The position numbers and the translations under genes are program-made. DNA of 64,000 nt from Odontesthes bonariensis (Eukaryota > Chordata > Actinopteri > Atheriniformes > Atherinopsidae), in NCBI RefSeq assembly GCF_027942865.1, contig NC_134526.1:9642284-9706283 (forward strand). Reading direction: 5' to 3'. This document shows, piece by piece, positions 26,255 through 40,993 of the stretch; positions within the stretch are counted from its first letter, which is position 1; each line of letters opens with the position of its first letter. The notes beneath the pieces were generated by a model. That model had not been told where the DNA came from. It saw only the letters and a program-made list of their open reading frames with translations, and did no database searches.

Positions 26255-26960
26255 AGCACAGAGATCAGATACTGTGGAAAACTGGAGGGAGATGCAGCAC
26301 GAGGACCTGGTGCGTTTTTCAAACTGCAGGTCAAGATCTGCAGCTGCATCTAAGTCGGTCTCTGAGGCCACACAGAGAGGAAAGATATGCAAAACTTCAC
26401 ATTTCCTTCCGATAAATGACAACAGAAAAGTAGTCAAACGACCAATGTTTGTGCGTAAAGTTTAGGCAGTTGTTTGCACGTGGGCCTATTAGTTAAATAT
26501 TTTCGGAGTGAATTTAATATTGCCAACTTGAAGAGAGCAATGACAATGTTTACAAGCTGTTACCTCGTGTTTTTATTGGTTATTATTTTCTTAATTTTTT
26601 TTGTAAATTTGAAATGACTGCTTTAAAATATGTCCACAAGCATGATTGTAAATTCTTAAAGTTCCACGCCTGCTAGTGTACTCAGTGGAAGTGGTGACTG
26701 TGTAGGTATTCTCTTCAGACAAAGAATTTTTCTTCGTTTCGTTTCGTAAATACACTCTAATGTTTTGTCAGTTATATGAACTCCGGACCGTAACAGCTTT
26801 ATGGAGTGATCGTGATCCCCCTTGGCATGCTCGCTGATTGATCTGTAAAAGTGATTTTTGACTCGTTTTGCACTTTTGAAATGACTGATGCTGCATGAAT
26901 TATTTTGTACCAAGTCATTGACATTGCAGCATGCAATTCAAATATCAAAATAAACATGTT
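26255..26960 (+). other. rprml: Probable rprml 3' UTR with polyadenylation signal
   Basis: AT-rich non-coding sequence after the rprml stop. The first canonical AATAAA seen on the plus strand lies at 26949-26954, giving a 3' UTR of about 0.7 kb. The end is inferred from the hexamer only. Confidence 0.45.
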
Positions 26961-29900
26961 TAACTTTGTCATCGATTAATCAGCTGGACAATATGTCAGC
27001 ATTGCTGGTATTTCAAGAATCATGCTTGGAGATGAATTTCATTATTTTTCTGGCATTTCGCCTATAAATATTTCATTACGAATTTAGAAGTACACCAAAT
27101 TCAGAAGAAACTTTTTGATTTTCAACTCATCAGACTACTGAAGGGACCCCTCTTTTCCTTCACACCTCATCAGATTTGGTCATTATTTATTCACTGGATG
27201 AACGCATTAAATGAATACATTAATGCGCTATAGTGGGTGCACTTTAATGGCTTGCAGGATCTTTCTCATACATTTGAAAGTAATACATAAAGTTGTAAAT
27301 TTGCATAGCTTAAAATGAAGATGAAAATATCTTAAAAAAACACATGGTAAAAAACATGGTAAACATATTTATTCTTAAAATGAGCTGACTTTTCTTGAGT
27401 ACATTGATGGCTTCAAATCATTTAATCTAATCTCTTGGAAGAATGACCTGCAGCAAACAAGAACACATAGAGGCTCACATTGATCCCTTCCACTTAAATT
27501 CCGCCAAAAGTGCCAGTATGAAATAAACTCTGAGAGGTTTCTGTTTCTTCTGTTGGATTAGCAGGTGTTCATTATGAGTACAAATATGAAAAAGCAAGCA
27601 GTGACTGCAACAGGCTCCAGTGCAGCTGTAGAAGGATTTCACATGGTAAGGATTGCTATTGTGCTTTAAGATATAATTAATGCTCCCCTCTTTAGATTGC
27701 ACACACCTCTTGAATTTTTCAAGAAAAAAAGAAAAGCTTTCCCAACTAGTGATACTCACAGAATGTTTTGACGCATCAAATATTTAATGACAACTTTATT
27801 CATTTCTCATTTTTTGATTAAATTTCTCTACTGTTTTTCCTCGCTGTCCACCTTCCTCCTCCTTCTCTCATACACACCACTCAGACACAACCAATGTTCT
27901 CATTATTATTTCAGTACTTGATAGAAGAGCTGGGGTAGATTAATCCTTACAAACACACCCATGCATTCATCCATGCATGCACATGAAAAATACCTTATCA
28001 CTATATTCAAATGGGGTAACACATGTGCATTTTTCAAAATGCAGGTAATAATCCTTCATCAAATGCGATGTAAAGTTTTTCTATAAGGATACTATTTGGC
28101 TTTGTCTTCACCGTAAACTTAACATTTCTTACTGGATTGTAAACTGAACTGTACTTTATCTCAAGAATGGTATCAAACAATCTGGCGTCACTGCAGTAAC
28201 AGCAGTCATTTCAGTGGAGAGGATTTCTATTGAAACAATTCACAACAGGTTTTTGTAAGCTGCCTCTTTTCTTCCAAAGCCTGAAATGTAATCCTCAGGA
28301 GGAGATTAAACAAAGTTGTTCTGGTATTGTTCCCATGTACTCATGAAATCCCTCATGAAAACAAGAAATAAACTATTGTTGCAAAGTGCATGAGGGAAGC
28401 ATTGATGCTTTATTTTATTTGGAGAAAAAAGAGCTTATCCCTTAGATCTTAACAACAAGTCAGTCATTAAAACAGTGAAGACAGGCATGCAGTCAGCAAG
28501 GGAGGAAGAGTTTTGCAAGACCAACCGACGGAGGCTCTGGAAAATTGCAAGTTTGTTGTCTGTGGATCCAACGTCTCCTGTACCATCCCTGCCTGAGGGG
28601 AACCAGAGTTTACACAATACAGTCAAGGAAAATTTCGAACAGCCCATGAAAACCGTATTCTCTTTTAACATGTGAAAACATTTGATCTTCCTTTTAACAT
28701 TATTCAAATGTTTAGATAATATGCCTAAACAAATTAAACTAAAGAAATATTGTTTTAAAATTATTTTCAAAACATGATTAATACAAAAACAATTTTTAGT
28801 GAAGAAATAGTTGGGTCAACCCACATACTAGAATTATATCTATGGGACATCACATCAGGTACGAATGACGAAAACATTGTAATAGAGAATGTTGAGGGAG
28901 CTTGGCTAATTTAAGCCTCCGACATGTGGTTCGCTCTTTATTCTGACAGCATATTGAAATCCAAAGAGCTCTCTGAGGCATTCTGGAAGAAGAATATGGA
29001 TGTATTTGAAGATCTCAAAAGACTAAAGAAATCATAAGTCAGTTATGCATCCATTTAAAAACTCATCAGAGTTCCTCAGAATTGTAGATTTGGTACCATT
29101 GTAAATTTGTTTTTGCCACAACAAATCCTCTTTCATGGTCTCAAGATGGCATAGCACTGACTCATCACCTTTGTCTTCATTAAGTGAATGGGGATCTACG
29201 CTTACGCTTAACGGCTCTGCCCACATCTCCACCTGCCAGCAGCAGTCGCCAGCCGTCAGTGTTTACTGTGACTCGTCTTATGATACGCTCTATTTAGCAC
29301 TTTTAATGGTGAGGTAATTAAGCTATAAATGTTTAATTCAGAGAGGAATTCTCAAGAAGAGGACGCTAAATTATAAAAGATTACATGAATGTATAAATCT
29401 AGAAATAGTAAGGCAACTCAGACAGTATGTCCCATGCTGAGGGTGCAGCCCTGTACCTTTCTTTGATGCCTTATATCTAAATGATATTGGAACCGTTTTG
29501 AATTTGATGCCCTGCTCACTGTTTGTGGGTAGTGAATTTAGATAATGATATCATATGCCTTGAGGAATAAAACCATTGTTCTGTATTTCATTGTGAAGTT
29601 GACACTTATATGGCAGTCTTTTGTAGCCTGAGACAGTTTGGATCTGGCACCTATAGCAACAGTGACGTGCACTTCCCTTCCAAAGGGGCTTTTTGCAAAA
29701 GTCTTGGTTGTTGCCAGATAACTCAGACCTTTAAACTGGTGCAAACGTCTCGGATTTTATCAGATCATCATTTTCCCAACCGGAGCTTTGTACGTAGTGA
29801 TATCAGACTGGAAGAATAGGAATGACATTCTCTTCAACCAGAGAATGTGTGATAAAAATATGTATGATATGGTAATAGGAAGGGAAGAGATCAACACAGA

Positions 29901-32900
29901 CAAAGAAGACTTTTTAAAGTTGACTCAGAGTAAAACAGCCCCTAAAATTACACATTTCCTCAATTAACATTAAAAAATCTTTATCTAAACCCAAATTACT
30001 TTGAATGTGTGCTGGTTTTAATGAGCATAATGCTGACCCATATAGTGTGCTTAATTGATTACATGTCTCTTGTGCTACTAATGAGTAATTTGTGTAAAAC
30101 AAATTAAATATTAGACAGAAATCGAGTCATCTGAGGCAAGACCTTCATAATTGCTCTATCTGAACATCACACACAGCTATGAACAACATTTGCATTCTGC
30201 TAATGCAGAACTGCTGCATGTTAATTCATCCATGCGGGTGCTTGATTTGCAGGATTTGACAATGTTTCCATTAAAGTTCTGCTTTCTTTATTAGCTGATG
30301 CAAGCAAATAAATGCTTAATAAAGTTCAAAGTACATTATTCATGTTCTTTTTTTTTTTTAAAGACTTGGCTACATGACAGTTAAAGTACTCACCCTCTTG
30401 CCCAACACACCAAACTGTGAGCACAGCTAAACACCCACTACCACTGCGGCATATGCCGAAGAGTTAGAATGGAGCACAATCCATGTCCACAATCTGTTAT
30501 TAATATGCAGCCTTACTTTGCTTTTTTAAATCATCTAATCATCATCAACATACAACAGATGTGATTTGTTGTGGGAAGACTTTTATTGTTATAGGCCTAC
30601 ATGTTTGACTACATGACAAGGAACAATAATTATGAAGAGTGAGACTGCACTGAAAAAGGTTGAGATCGAGTAGATGATAATGAATGCATAAAGAGGACGT
30701 TAATAGGCTAGTTTTGCAGCAGCACCACAGGAACAACAACACAACAACATGTTGACGCTTCACCTGGGTCAATATGTTTGCACCTGTGCAGGTTTGCTTT
30801 GTTTCAGGATAACTGTGCATTTGCTTGTCAAGAAGCGTTACTGCTGACCTTTTTACAACACCAACCTCATAGAATATAATGAACAGTGTGCTGGTCATGA
30901 AATCATCTGCAAAATAAGGCTGATAAAGCCAGCAGTGGCAGTGAAAACCCCAACAAGAACAGATCTGTCATAAAGCTTAGCTTTGAGTTACAAACCAAAA
31001 AATCATTGTGAGTGTCTCATCTTGTCTTTTGCCTGATACAGATCTGTCAGCGAGGTCGGAGCTACTGTGAGGACAAGTATTCTTAATTCCCTCAGTTTTT
31101 GATTAGGGCACAAGACGCACAAAAGATCTGTTTTCTATGCCGAGGCAGGTCCCAAAAGGATGAAGTGGCCTTTCTCAGCTCCATTCAATCTGATTCTAAT
31201 GGGATGTGCTGTATTCAAAGGAGGAATCAATAACAATACATGCAATGAAGTTGAGGAATGAAAACGGTGCCTCATATCTCACAGGGATAGATGTAAACAC
31301 TCTCTTTTGTCCTTGTAGTACACACACAAACACAGAAAGCAGTCTGACCTAGAGGTCATTTCAGGAGACGTCATGTGATAACATCTCACCTCTTGGGTCC
31401 ATTTAAATCTAGAAATGACGATAACTCTGAGCTGTTCAATGCACATATATTTGCAAGCATAGACAAACTTTTTTCCCCAAATCACCTCTGCAAGTTGTGC
31501 CACGTCCAATTCAACAGCGACAGGCAGTCTTTGCATTCATGAAATTTTAAATAGATCTATTATGTGCTGGCAGATGAACAACAAATGGCAAAATTTCCTC
31601 ATTCTTTTCCACATCACCATGACGTTGAAAACTTGGCACTTATTCGTATTCAAACACTTAGCCCAATTAGCGATTTTCATCCACAAAATGCTACACCTAC
31701 ATCATTTCACACTTGCAAATGTGTTTCTATGTTGCACAGGGAGACTGTCGTTGATTTCATTAGAGCACTGTGCTGTCAGCAATAGCCCCTGAGGCATATC
31801 TCAGTTTTTTGGGTGATGTGTCACCGCTATTTTCCAGTCCTGAAGTTCACCTGTCAGTGTGGCCTCACTCTGGCAGTTCTGTCCCTTCCTCTCTCGATAG
31901 TTTTTTTCCTGTCAGTGCTTTCATGAGTTTTCTCATTCACACACAATACGAACCAGAAATCCTATGAGATCCATGCTAACACACGCTGTTGAGTAATAAT
32001 GGATGAAATTTGGTGATAGTAAAGAACAGCAAGAAGGGGACAATGTTTGACGAATACATTGAGTAAGGTGCTGGGGTATAAAAGGAAAGCAAATTTGCCA
32101 AGTGGAAATAGGGAACAACAAATGCTTTGTAGTTAAACTAAATTAATTATCCTCCTTCTTCTTTGACAGTTATTCATGTGCCTTCAAAAGCACCATATTA
32201 ATAGCAACTATAATATGAAGGAGGTTGTTTTTTTTACATCTTTAAAAGGTGGGACTATTAAATTCAAGCCTTGGTCCATTTTGTGTGAGTCATTAAAGAC
32301 AAAATGCAAATGAATACTTGGTATTCACAGGTTTGGTTCTCACTTGTGCCGTTTTGTGTAACGACCTTAATCATATTCTCAAGAAACAGATGTCTGCAAT
32401 GAAACAAAAGCAAGAAAATAAGTGGTTGTGATTCTGATTCTGCAGGTTTAATGCTTGAAAGCAAAAAGAAGTGGAACAGGTACATCAGTCTGTTCATTTC
32501 AGAGAACGACATGCTCTTTTCTCTGTGTTCAATCCCTCGCTGAGGAGATCATAAACTATACAGAATTAAATCATTTAATGAGCCTCCAACCTGCAGGAAA
32601 CTTTCAAATGGAGTATAATACAGTTGTGTCTCTCTGTCTGTGCAGACCTTCAGCAGTAAGGTTAAATCTAATTCTCATGAGGGATGGTGAGTCATACATT
32701 GCACTAAACAAAGATGATCCCGCTCGGATCAGTCCTGCATCTGTTTACAAATACAGATCCAGTCAGAGTGAGCAGACAGATCTGCACAGAAGAGATCAGA
32801 TCAAACCAGAGAAAGAGGGCTCGGCATAGGTTGGGCCTGATTAAGTTTGCATTTAGAGAGGAGTGCTGAAGAGATGGATAAGGAAGACACCAGCTTGGCT

Positions 32901-35734
32901 GCCTTAGACGGAGAAGATCATCTTGGGACTAATGAAGCCCACAGTAAACAAAAAGTAAACATCAAACAGAATGGGAGCTCATTCTGTGGAAAGCGAATGG
33001 CATTAAAATGCTTCTCTCTAATGGCTGTGTCCTCTCATGAGGACAGAACGTGTCTCATTCCATTGATTTCCACTGAAAATCAGATGGTGTGCCGTTTTAC
33101 AGCTTCATTACAAACCCTTCCAATCGCCCAAAATACACCTTCCCCTACCACTTACGTTTAAAGGGGAAAGTTCAAGATAATTGGTGTATGTGGCTGGTTA
33201 GTTTATTACATATTAAAAAACTTACAGTGTGCATAGAAGAGATGTGTTAATTGGTTCAAGTATGTGGTGGGCAATACACAAAGCCTGCCTACAGCCAAGG
33301 GAGGAGGTGGTGGTGGGTGTCTGTCAGTCAGCTTTGCTCCTTATGGAGACGAGGATAAAGAAGAAGATATATTCAAAGCCTTATCGTACATCGCCTCGCT
33401 GGCTCTCTTTCTACCTCATCCCCACATGCCAGACAGTGGATCCCAAAAAGAGAGAGTTTAACATTTACCGTCTCAGCCCTGTCCTTTAGTCCATTTTTCC
33501 TCTGTAGTGTCACTCTTGTGTTCTTCAGCATTGCAGAACACTACTTGTGAGCAGACTTCAAACTTCTGCCTCCCGTAGCAGTCGAGGTGACATAAGATGG
33601 CTCCTGGTGGATAAAGCAGACTTTCAAATTGTCCAGTCGTCCTTATCTGGGATTTTCTAATGACTTGCTGTTGGGATCAATCAGAAACAGCAGAGCCACA
33701 GACTAGACAATATGTTTATGCTCTTTTCCAAAAACTTCAAATGTCTTCTGTTGAATTGTGTTTCTCTTGAGGCTGTGCACATTTATCAGTGACAGGTAGG
33801 GATGTGGATGATATCAAACCTTAATGAACTTTTATCTAACTCCTTGGTGACATTATCTAAACAAACCTCAGCGCTCCATGCACATCCACACATGCTCGCA
33901 CACACACACAAGTGACTGTAAACGCACACACTGCTACCCCATATATGGGCTGCAGGGTGGTGTTGCCATAGGAACGGGGAGAGGTAATGGCCATGTTCTT
34001 GAGCTGGTGCCACAGGGGGTGAGGGGCAAAAGCACGGTGTGTGAGGAGGGGTGAGAGTGAGTCAGAATTATGGACTAATGATAAGAGCTTTAACTGAAAA
34101 TTTGCCATCGTTCTGACACCGTTTCCTTTCTGCCATCACGGTGCCGACAACTCCAGGAAACACCAGTGACAAATAGGATCATAAGTAAAGTGAACAAAAA
34201 AGAAATAAGTTCCATAACTTCTACGCTACAGTGATGCAATTTGCTTTTAATGTGTTAAGCAGAACATCTGACAAATGTAGTTAATGCTGTTAGCTTTGAT
34301 GCAGAGAGAACTGCAGGGCATCTCCGTGTATTGCATTCTCCCACCGTGCCTGGGCCTGTGAATAAATGATCCCAAATGCAATGAGCTAACCCCATAACCA
34401 ACTCTTTCAGAGTGTGTGTGGGTGTGTGTGCGTCATTACTTGCTACTAAGAAGTGCAAGTAACTTAAATTTTGTGTGGACTCTTAAATCAGGGTTAATCT
34501 GAATATAAGGATTTAGTGAAATGCAAAGATAATTGATAGTAAAAAGGTAGTTTATAACATTTTTATATTGACCTCAGACTACCTTCTTTTTCTTGTTTCT
34601 TTTTTTTCTTCTTCTAAATCTTCTGAAGTATTTAATTAGAGATGTGTGGGTTGTACTGGTGAGTAGGAAGAAAATTATTTTTCTGGTCTTCTTTGCCAAT
34701 TAACATAGTTTTATAGTTTTCTCCTAAGTTGGTCATCACCTGCTGCTGTGGCTGCTCCAATCGTTCTCCCTCTCCTCCTCCTTCTCACCGCTTGATGCTT
34801 AGCTTTGTGTCACTTTGCCCACACGATGACAGGGGGCTTTTAAAAATAGAGGCGATCCACCTAGATTACAGCGTTTTAATTACAGAGCTGGAGATGCAGT
34901 GGGGGTGTCGAGCCCTCTTCCACTGACAGGGAGTGGGGAGAGTTGAGGGGGGTGAGGAGAGCTGGAAGGCAGAGAGGTACAGTGAATGTAAACTGTGTGC
35001 TAATTAGTGTTGTCTCACATAGTGACGTTCTCGCGCTGTAACCGTTTATTAGACATGCATGGCTGGCTGTGTTTGCATTCTGTGCACATCATAAGGGCAC
35101 ATCCATGATCACATTGGTTATTTTTTAAATCAGCACATAGGAAGCACCTGTTGGATAACAAGGTAATAGCATCACGCTCGCTTTCAACAACCAGAGAAAA
35201 ACCAAAGGTTGATACTTTTATAGTGTGTGGTCACAGCTGTCCTCTACCACGCTTAAAAAAATCAAACAAATAGTTTATCTGGAATATAGTTTTTATTTGG
35301 AATCATCATGATTTCTGGGCTGATCACTTGCAAAATGGGTTCTGATTTTCATCTCTATTACAATTAGAAACACACAATCTGACTAAATACAGTTGTGTTA
35401 CTCCTGTCTTTTTTGTAAACATTCACTGTTCAAACAAAGTATGTGAATCTGTGTAACATTACATTGTCTTAAAGCTACTTGGAGTCAGGTGTATGAATTA
35501 AAGGAAATGTGATGAGATGTGTGGAGTTAAGACACCCTCCTTCCCGTAAATGTGAGCAAAGTTTTGTTCCCAACGGGATCTGCTATTCTTAAGAAAGACT
35601 GAGATGGACGGATCTCAGCTAATCTCACAAACCATTAGAAGAGGCATTTCTAATCACCAAAGGACCACAATAATACAACCAAATAGGAAATTCAGGACTG
35701 CTGCGAGAGTTGGCATCCTGCAGAGAACAATCCA

Positions 35735-35850
35735 AATCACTTAAATTCAATGAACTTTTATCTATATAGAGCCAAATCACAGATGGAGTTCAATTCAAGC
35801 CATTTATAAATCAGTTCATTTCCACGTAATCATAATCCATTCAAATCAAA
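35735..35850. repeat. Teleost interspersed repeat fragment
   Basis: It contains a decayed form of the phrase TTTATCTATATAGAGCCAAATCAC, very common in fish genomes as TTTATTTATATAGCGCCAA, followed by repeated CAATTCAAG/CCATTCAAATC words. Family class not assigned. Confidence 0.45.
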
Positions 35851-37334
35851 TGACTCAAATTACAAATGAGTCCAATTAATTAAACACAGATTTGTGGCAA
35901 TGGAAAGCGATAGATTCCATTGAAACTTCTCTTCAATTCACGCGATAACATCGACCACAACATACGAGCTGAAAAGAATGCAAAGGGTTAAAGGTAAATA
36001 CCTGCAGAAATCTCTACTACTTGTTCATATGTCCACAGAGGTGTTAAAGGAGGCACAACATGAATAAACAGTCAAGCCTCACATTAAGATAACATAAAAT
36101 CTAATCTCCTGAATGTTCCACCTAATGTCTGGCACAATATTCTATGGACACATGACTCAGATTCGCTCAACATTATGTTATTATAATATACAAATTTACT
36201 ATGTACAGACAAAAAAACTTAATTGAAACTAGGAACCATGGCAGGGTTTAGGGTCGCTACCTGAGAGTCCAGGACTCGAATTCAAAGTACTTTCAAGAAA
36301 CTTCATTCTGACTGACTGCTCAGTGTACTGTATATGTGTGTAAGTTATGAGTTCAGCCAGATAGGTTTGAATTAGGATGATAATTATCCATAATAAAGGC
36401 AGGTTATTTTGAGAGTTTCAGAAATGTTTTCTACGAATAAAGAAAAGCAATTGTTCTTTCGTAAGCAACATAAACTTAAAATGGTACCAGTCACCTACAT
36501 CCTGGAGGATTTTAATTGAATACTGTTTTAGTGTATAATAAGTTGTAAAAACACAATAATCGAACATCAACACCTTATCAACCTGTTATAAAAGAGTTTA
36601 TGATAAGCTGATTTTTACAAATATTTCTGAAACATGTTCCAGTAATTGAACAAAGGAGATAATGATAATGTGTTGGAGATAATAAAAATAGCTGTTGTAT
36701 TCTCCTCAGGTTTCTTTTGTGTCATTCCTAGCAACACTGGTTTAACAATTGTTTGTAATCTGCTTGAAACTTGAAATGTGTGTGTTTGCACAAGCATGAA
36801 CAAAGTAACTCTTTAGATTCTTAGATGCTTTTGCCTAACTTATTAAATGACTTTCAAGTGATTTAATTGATCACATGCGTGTTCTCTCATCTCATTAGCA
36901 CAATGATCGCTATGCTCCAAATTAGCTGCTGATTTATGGATTAAAATAAACTGAACTTCAGGCACACCAATAAAATCAAACACAGTGACACTTACTTCTA
37001 AAGTTGTACATGTTTTTCAATTTGACTTTTAGGAGTTTTATTATACACCCCCTCCCCCAAAATGATCAGTATCATAAAAACTTATTGTACCTACTGTGAT
37101 ACAATGTGTTTAAAAAAAGGCTTCTAGAGGGTGGTTGCTTTTTATAGGCTATGCAGAGCCTTATTTCCTTCAATGATCAACTGCTCCGCTTTTGGCTTCC
37201 AAAGTGAGCTTAATTACAAAAACAACTTGTACTGCAAACTGTAGGTCAATGAAGTGATCACAGACCGAAGGAGTCTGTGTGCTTGGTGAGTGTACGAGTT
37301 GTGTGGGTGAATGTGTGTGCATATGTGTGTGCAG

Positions 37335-37368
37335 ACTGTTTTTTTTTTTGTTTGTTTGTTTTTTTTCC

Positions 37369-37412
<44 letters not shown>
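37335..37412. repeat. T-rich run and (TG)n microsatellite
   Basis: Runs of T interrupted by G (37340-37367) precede an alternating TG tract of about 40 bp (37370-37407). Open frames through it, giving poly-Thr-His or poly-Val-Cys, are artefacts. Confidence 0.95.
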
Positions 37413-37413
<1 letters not shown>

Positions 37414-38394
37414 TTTGGCACCTTGGCAATCGGCTGCCGTATGTCTCCACATTAAGCAAACAGTTGAAAATGATATGCTTAGTATCTTGTGAATAACACG
37501 AGCTGAAGCTCACACGTATAACCTATAAAGCTTTTCAGAGATTTCCAAATTTGCATTATTTAATTACCGACTTATCTATCACAAAAAAATAACTCTTTGT
37601 TCCTGCAACAACTAAACTGGTGCTCTTTGTGTGGCTCTAACAAACAAATCACTGATTTCTTGTATTACCTTATACAATAATTCGATTTTTTTTAGAAATA
37701 GTGTTTAAATTTGGGAAGATAATCTATACATGCTTCTTTTACTTTTATTCTCTGTCACTGGAGCTTCATTACCATCCGATCTCCCTTCACCTGATCACCC
37801 ATCAGCATCCTGCAACAGCTCCCAGCGCCATTCCTTCCATTAGCCCCAGTGGTCATGTCATGGAAGGTATAGCAAGCTGTCACCACACACAAACTAAATT
37901 TCAGGGTTTCACATTCGCAGCTGTTTCTGCCTGTCACACTGCCAGCATGTCAGCAGAGATTCAGCTATATTATTTATGGTTGAGCGTGGCCACACTGTGA
38001 ATTATATTGTATAAGATTCAATAGATTTCTGCCAGACCTGCTTTCATCTTTCAACGGTATCATTTCAAGTCGAGTAAATTAAGCAACATGTTGACAAAAT
38101 CTCTGAAAAAGTCATTTTTGGAGAACAGTTTCCCAGCTTCTGTATCTAAAATCTTCTTAAAAGTTTGAAGAATGTTACAGCAAATAAATCATATATATAC
38201 CTCAGAGCTAAATCCTATCCACGCACTGACATTAAACGGTGGATGTTCATTGAAAATTTTTAAAGATTCATCCGTGTCTTTCAAATGGATCTCTCTCTCG
38301 CTGCTGCAAGAGACTGCTTATCGGTAACTTTTGGGTTTTAAATTTTGTGCACTGAAAAGTGGCCCTGCCAAGCACCAAATTTCTCCAAGGCATA

Positions 38395-38690
38395 AGATTT
38401 TATAAGTTTTTATTGTCATCTGCACAGTAGAAACACGTTTCCCTGTGCAATGAAAAGCCATGAGTAAAAAAAACAAATTTATACAATAAAAAATGCAATA
38501 TGCAGTAAAAAAAAATGCGTTATACAAAATACAACTAACAGAAGAAAAAACATATATATATATATATATACACTGAATAGTGCAAAAAACAATGTAAACA
38601 GGTTATTGGTAGTGTAATTTAGTAGCTGTTTTTGGAGTCTGATGGCAGTGGGGAAAAAAGAGTTCTTGAGCCTGGTGAGGCTCATCTGAG
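38395..38690 (-). mobile_element. LINE 3'-end relic
   Basis: On the minus strand, 38685 downward encodes TRLKNSFFPTAIRLQKQLLN, which resembles the C-terminal end of fish non-LTR retrotransposon ORFs (RxxNSFFPxAIRLxN). An A/T-rich 3' region with an AT microsatellite (38552-38570) and a conserved TTATTGTCATCTGCACAGTA-like 3' segment at about 38411-38430 follows. Strongly 5'-truncated. The clade (Rex/Tx1-like) is a guess. Confidence 0.55.
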
Positions 38691-40799
38691 TCCCAATTAT
38701 TGGGGATTGGACACCCTGAGTTATTACAGATTCACTCGCTATAATTGTGTCTGTTCTAGCTCTAACATTATTGGCACCAACACATTAACCGCCACGGTGA
38801 CAGGTGTGAGAATTTGTTTAATCTAATTATTCATTTGTTAGGTAAAAAAATTGTTTCATTGATATGGAGCTGTGATTCTGGACATGAGCCGAGTATCTAC
38901 AGCACAGTTATTTCTCTTTTGTGAAAGCAGCAAAGAGAAAACATAGAACGTGCTACATTAGGTCATTTTCAATGATCACTGATATCACAAGCATTAAATC
39001 ATTTATGACAAACATTGCTTAAAAACTGTGCTCAAAACTGTGCTCAGAATCAAAAATTAGTTTTTAAATGACATTGGAAGGGAATTATGCTGGCCTATAC
39101 CGTGGTCCAAAAGCCTATTTATATATTTAGGAGGGAGATAAATTATTTAGGGAGGTGAGTCATTGCCAGACAAACATTGAGTGACAGGGAGGGGAGAAAA
39201 TTGATCTTGGCACCTCACAATGTCCACCTGAGTTTGACACAATGTGGGTTAATCACCTAGTAGCCCAGAGGGAAGAGAACAGAATGGCAAGCTGATGACA
39301 CAGATAAGACAATCAAACAACCCTCAGAGGAAAAGGAGTGTGTCCTGTTCGCTTTTCTTGACAACCATTTATCTGTTCTCCTTCACCTTGTTTGGAATAT
39401 TGCTGGAATCCAAGTAAATGCAGTTGTTCGCCTAGGTGGCTAAGATTGTTTTATTTCGCCTTCTGAAGGTCTTCATCAGCAGGAGGTGTTGACTTTGTGC
39501 AGTGAGGCAGGATTCACATTATCCTAATACTTGATATAAATTTCTTGAAAGATTCTCTCTCTTTTATTGAGACCATTAGATTCGGATCAGTTTTTATTCC
39601 AAGATTGGTTGTTGTCATGCTGGAATATTCCTGATTTGACAAACTTCAGGAAAGTGGATGCCATTTTGTCAGCCAGTATTTTTGTTTATCAATTCAAAGT
39701 TCCCTTTTTAAATGTCATCTTACGCAGTAATGGAGTGTCTGTGTTCACGGCCTCACTTCAAATGGGCAGCTGCTGCAATTCTGATTAAACATCAGTGTTT
39801 CCCCTGTCATTTAGTTGATCACCAATCTTATTGGGTTTTTTTAATCTTCTTTTCAAGACAATTGACACCCTGACAAATACTGGCAAGGTGAGGAAAGTAG
39901 AAGCAAGGTGAGTTAATCGAGAGTGAATTCAGTTAAAAGGAAAAAACAAATTAAAGGACAACCAAAAGAACCAAATCTGAAACACCAGAAGAAAGATACA
40001 AAGAACAAAACCAGAACCACAGACCATTATAACAATCCCATTTTCAGCTCCTCTGGTAACTATTCACTTCTGTCTACCTGCACAAATGAACATATGGACA
40101 CAGCCCTTTTCCAAACTGGGAAAGTCCTTCAACTTAAATGATCATGGAGGTAATTTGTTTATACCCTCAAATCCAGCCGATAACAATGGCCTGTAAACTG
40201 TTTCCCCAACAAGCAGCGGGAGGGAAAAACGAGTCATATGAGCATTTCCACATCTGAGCAGGCGTCATTCTCAAGTGCTTCCCTTTAAAAGCCATAAAAA
40301 ATCCTCAAGTGGAGGTAGGAAGGAGGATTGAATGAGACAGTAACACATAGCACTTTCAGTCATTTAGTGGGTCATGATGATATTTCAAGGCCAGCATATG
40401 ACAACTGTCATGTTGTCACATTTAGTTGCGTTGTGATCAGTCAATAACACAACAACACTTTACTAAAACACTTCTGTCACTTCCTGGTCTGGCTTATGCA
40501 TCATCATTACATAAAAATGATGGTTAGATCTAAAATGAATTATTTTTCCAACACAACGAACACCCTTAACACCATTTTGCTTGTTTCTTTGGTTACATGT
40601 AATCGTACCACGTTACTAAAACACTTCTTGGTTGGGTTTAGCCAATTACTTCCCTTGTTACAGGTCAAGGTGAGAAAACTATTGTGTCTGGGGTTCAAAA
40701 CAATCATTTTGCAATTCAACTGCAGTTTCATGGATGCCATTGTTACAATTCAAAATGCAGTTACTCTCATGACCATTAGAGGATGCATATTCCACAAAC

Positions 40800-40993
40800 T
40801 TAAAGGGGAAGTTCGGTTTTTTTAAACCTGGACCTTATTTCTGGCATAAAATAGGTTCATCATTGATAACAGTTTGGCCATATTTAGATCACTCGAGACA
40901 CCAACTTTCACCAAACTGTTATCGGTGAGTTGATGAACGTATTTTATGCCAGAAAAAAGGTACACGTTTAAAAAAAAAAAACTTCTCCTTTAA
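40800..40993. mobile_element. Hairpin MITE with TTAA ends
   Basis: The 194-bp unit begins TTAAAGGGGAAGTT and ends AACTTCTCCTTTAA, with arms of about 85 bp that are imperfect inverted repeats (both carry TTCTGGCATAAAATA and CATCA...GATAACAGTTTGG) around a loop of about 30 bp. TTAA at both ends fits a piggyBac-type target site. Non-coding, non-autonomous. Confidence 0.8.

Noticed and set aside
28435-28770. 111-codon open frame on the minus strand
   Set aside because: No protein family motif, no splice context, random composition in a non-coding interval.
32455-33161. Two consecutive plus-strand open frames of 124 and 104 codons
   Set aside because: Different frames, no linking splice signals or recognisable domain; the local sequence looks like ordinary intergenic DNA.
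36230-36295. tRNA-like sequence with a GACTCGAATTC box
   Set aside because: The B-box resemblance is partial, no cloverleaf could be drawn and no A box is at the right distance; at best a decayed SINE head.
37170-37513. Overlapping open frames with poly-Thr-His or poly-Val-Cys
   Set aside because: They come from the TG microsatellite and T runs, not from a gene.
40440-40720. Repeated TTACTAAAACACTTC / GGTTGGGTTTAG words, also near 45700
   Set aside because: They resemble a low-complexity fish repeat, but copies are too decayed to define a unit or boundaries.
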